Positions 5,907 to 6,970 of a DNA stretch of 6,970 nucleotides are shown here, piece by piece; the first letter of the stretch is position 1, and every line of letters begins with the position of its first letter. Made by a program: the position numbers and the translations under genes. This DNA is from JBPBQZ01 sp050955105 (GTDB taxonomy: Bacteria > Pseudomonadota > Gammaproteobacteria > Burkholderiales > Burkholderiaceae). The stretch is taken from positions 1 to 6,970 of the forward strand of contig JBPBQZ010000051.1 of NCBI GenBank assembly GCA_050955105.1. Reading direction: 5' to 3'. The notes below the pieces were generated by a model. It did not search any database. It was not told the DNA's origin and saw only the letters and a list, made by a program, of their open reading frames with translations.

Positions 5907-5993
5907 TCGGCCAGCGCGCCATCGGGTCGACTTGGCACCGTCGGGCACCACGGCCAATCTTGACCGCTTCGCTGTTCATTTAAGCTTGCCGTG

Positions 5994-6970
5994 ATGCGCA
6001 TCGATCGTCGTCTGCTCACCCAAGCCTTCGGTGGCCTGTTCTGGCGCACCTTCCTGCTGATCGCGCTGTTGATCGCGGTCAGCCTCACTGCCTGGTTCCA
6101 AAGTTTTCGCGTCATCGAACGTGAGCCGCGCGCCCAGCGCATTGCCTTGCAGTTGGTGAGTATCGTCAAGCTCACGCGTACCGCCCTGCTGTATTCCGAC
6201 CCTGATCTGCGGCGCGCCTTGCTGCAAGATCTGGAAAGCAACGAAGGCGTGCGCGTTTATCCCCGCGAGACCACCGACAAATTCAAGCCGCAGCCGAGCG
6301 AGTCACTCAATCGGCTGATCGAAAGCGACGTACGCAGCCGCTTGGGCGACGACACGGTGATCGCTGCGTCGGTCAACGATATTCCGGGCGTGTGGATCAG
6401 CTTCAAGATCGATGACGACGATTACTGGGTCGCGCTCGACCGCGATCAGCTCGATAACGTTACCGGCCTGCAATGGCTGGGCTGGGGTATTTTTGCGCTG
6501 GCCTTGTCTTTGTTCGGCGCGGCGTTCATTACCAGCTTGGTGAATCGACCGTTCGCGCGGCTGGCGTTGGCCGCGCGCAAAGTCGGCTCGGGACAGGCGC
6601 CCGACGCCCTGCCCGAGCGCGGCATGGGCGTCGCGGCCGAAACCAATCGCAGCTTTAACCAAATGGTGCGCGACCTCGAACAACTGGAAGCGGATCGGGC
6701 CCTGATGCTGGCCGGCATTTCGCATGACTTGCGCACACCGCTGGCGCGCTTGCGTCTGGAAACCGAGATGAGCCCGGCGGAGCCTGCCATCAAGGACGCG
6801 ATGATCGACGACATCGAGCAGATGGACGGCATCATCGGCCGCTTTCTAGATTACGCCCGGCCTGCCAATCGTTCGCTCTCGGCCGTCGATCTGTCGCAGT
6901 TGGCGCGCGAGCTGGCCGGTCGTTCGAATGGCGAAGACGGCCTGCGCATCGTCCTGAAGCTGGTCGATGG
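5994..6970 (+). CDS. envZ: Osmosensor histidine kinase EnvZ, 3' end beyond window
   Basis: The first 325 codons are present and the frame runs off the right edge. EnvZ senses osmolarity or envelope state in the inner membrane and phosphorylates and dephosphorylates OmpR. The layout is a short basic N-terminus (MRIDRR), TM1 at about 16-36, a periplasmic domain at about 37-160, TM2 at about 161-183, then HAMP from N184-R185-P186 to about 236. The dimerisation/phosphotransfer helix carries H244 in S-H-D-L-R-T-P-L, matching E. coli H243. The N, G1 and G2 ATP-binding boxes lie beyond the window. The periplasmic part ends with an acidic D-D-D-D-Y-W motif, which I remember from Burkholderia-type EnvZ proteins. 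The ATG at 5994 has no clear Shine-Dalgarno; an in-frame GTG directly precedes it. Weak initiation would fit the low kinase-to-regulator ratio typical of this system. Confidence 0.95.
   Translation, partial: MRIDRRLLTQAFGGLFWRTFLLIALLIAVSLTAWFQSFRVIEREPRAQRIALQLVSIVKLTRTALLYSDPDLRRALLQDLESNEGVRVYPRETTDKFKPQPSESLNRLIESDVRSRLGDDTVIAASVNDIPGVWISFKIDDDDYWVALDRDQLDNVTGLQWLGWGIFALALSLFGAAFITSLVNRPFARLALAARKVGSGQAPDALPERGMGVAAETNRSFNQMVRDLEQLEADRALMLAGISHDLRTPLARLRLETEMSPAEPAIKDAMIDDIEQMDGIIGRFLDYARPANRSLSAVDLSQLARELAGRSNGEDGLRIVLKLVD

Overview
The window looks like a chromosomal segment of a GC-rich betaproteobacterium, most likely order Burkholderiales. The best evidence is the two-component pair at the right end. 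The response regulator follows OmpR almost residue for residue, and the sensor has the EnvZ layout with wording I associate with Burkholderia-type proteins. The tRNA-Leu(UAG) and a 54-residue lipoprotein that resembles a small Burkholderiaceae family fit the same placement. No transposase, integrase, phage gene or CRISPR array is visible.

Left third (1-2637, minus strand): a two-gene envelope unit. A 538-residue Ala/Ser/Thr-rich outer-membrane lipoprotein is followed, 27 bp after its stop codon, by a secreted protein that looks like an outer-membrane beta-barrel and runs off the left edge. Both are exported and neither has a function I can name.

Centre (2638-3637): a divergent intergenic region leads to a 54-codon gene on the plus strand with a near-perfect Shine-Dalgarno. 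Its product is acidic and proline-rich. Next come a possible terminator, a hairpin, and a tRNA-Leu(UAG) with an encoded CCA end. Facing the tRNA from the right is a tight minus-strand pair: a 92-residue hypothetical protein and, 7 bp later, a 54-residue lipoprotein.

Right half (3917-6970, plus strand): a 156-bp divergent spacer with a 12-bp palindrome leads to a squalene/phytoene-synthase-family protein. Both of its aspartate motifs have been lost, so it is probably not a normal head-to-head prenyl synthase. Then come ompR, preceded by a candidate promoter with a 10-bp-phased TGTAA repeat that could be an autoregulatory OmpR site, and envZ, cut by the right edge after the H-box. OmpR/EnvZ probably responds to osmotic or envelope conditions, and the exported proteins to the left could be among its targets, but nothing in the sequence shows that.

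The window is mostly ordinary core chromosome. The most interesting items are the motif-less synthase homologue, the lipoprotein/barrel pair, and the three very small genes.
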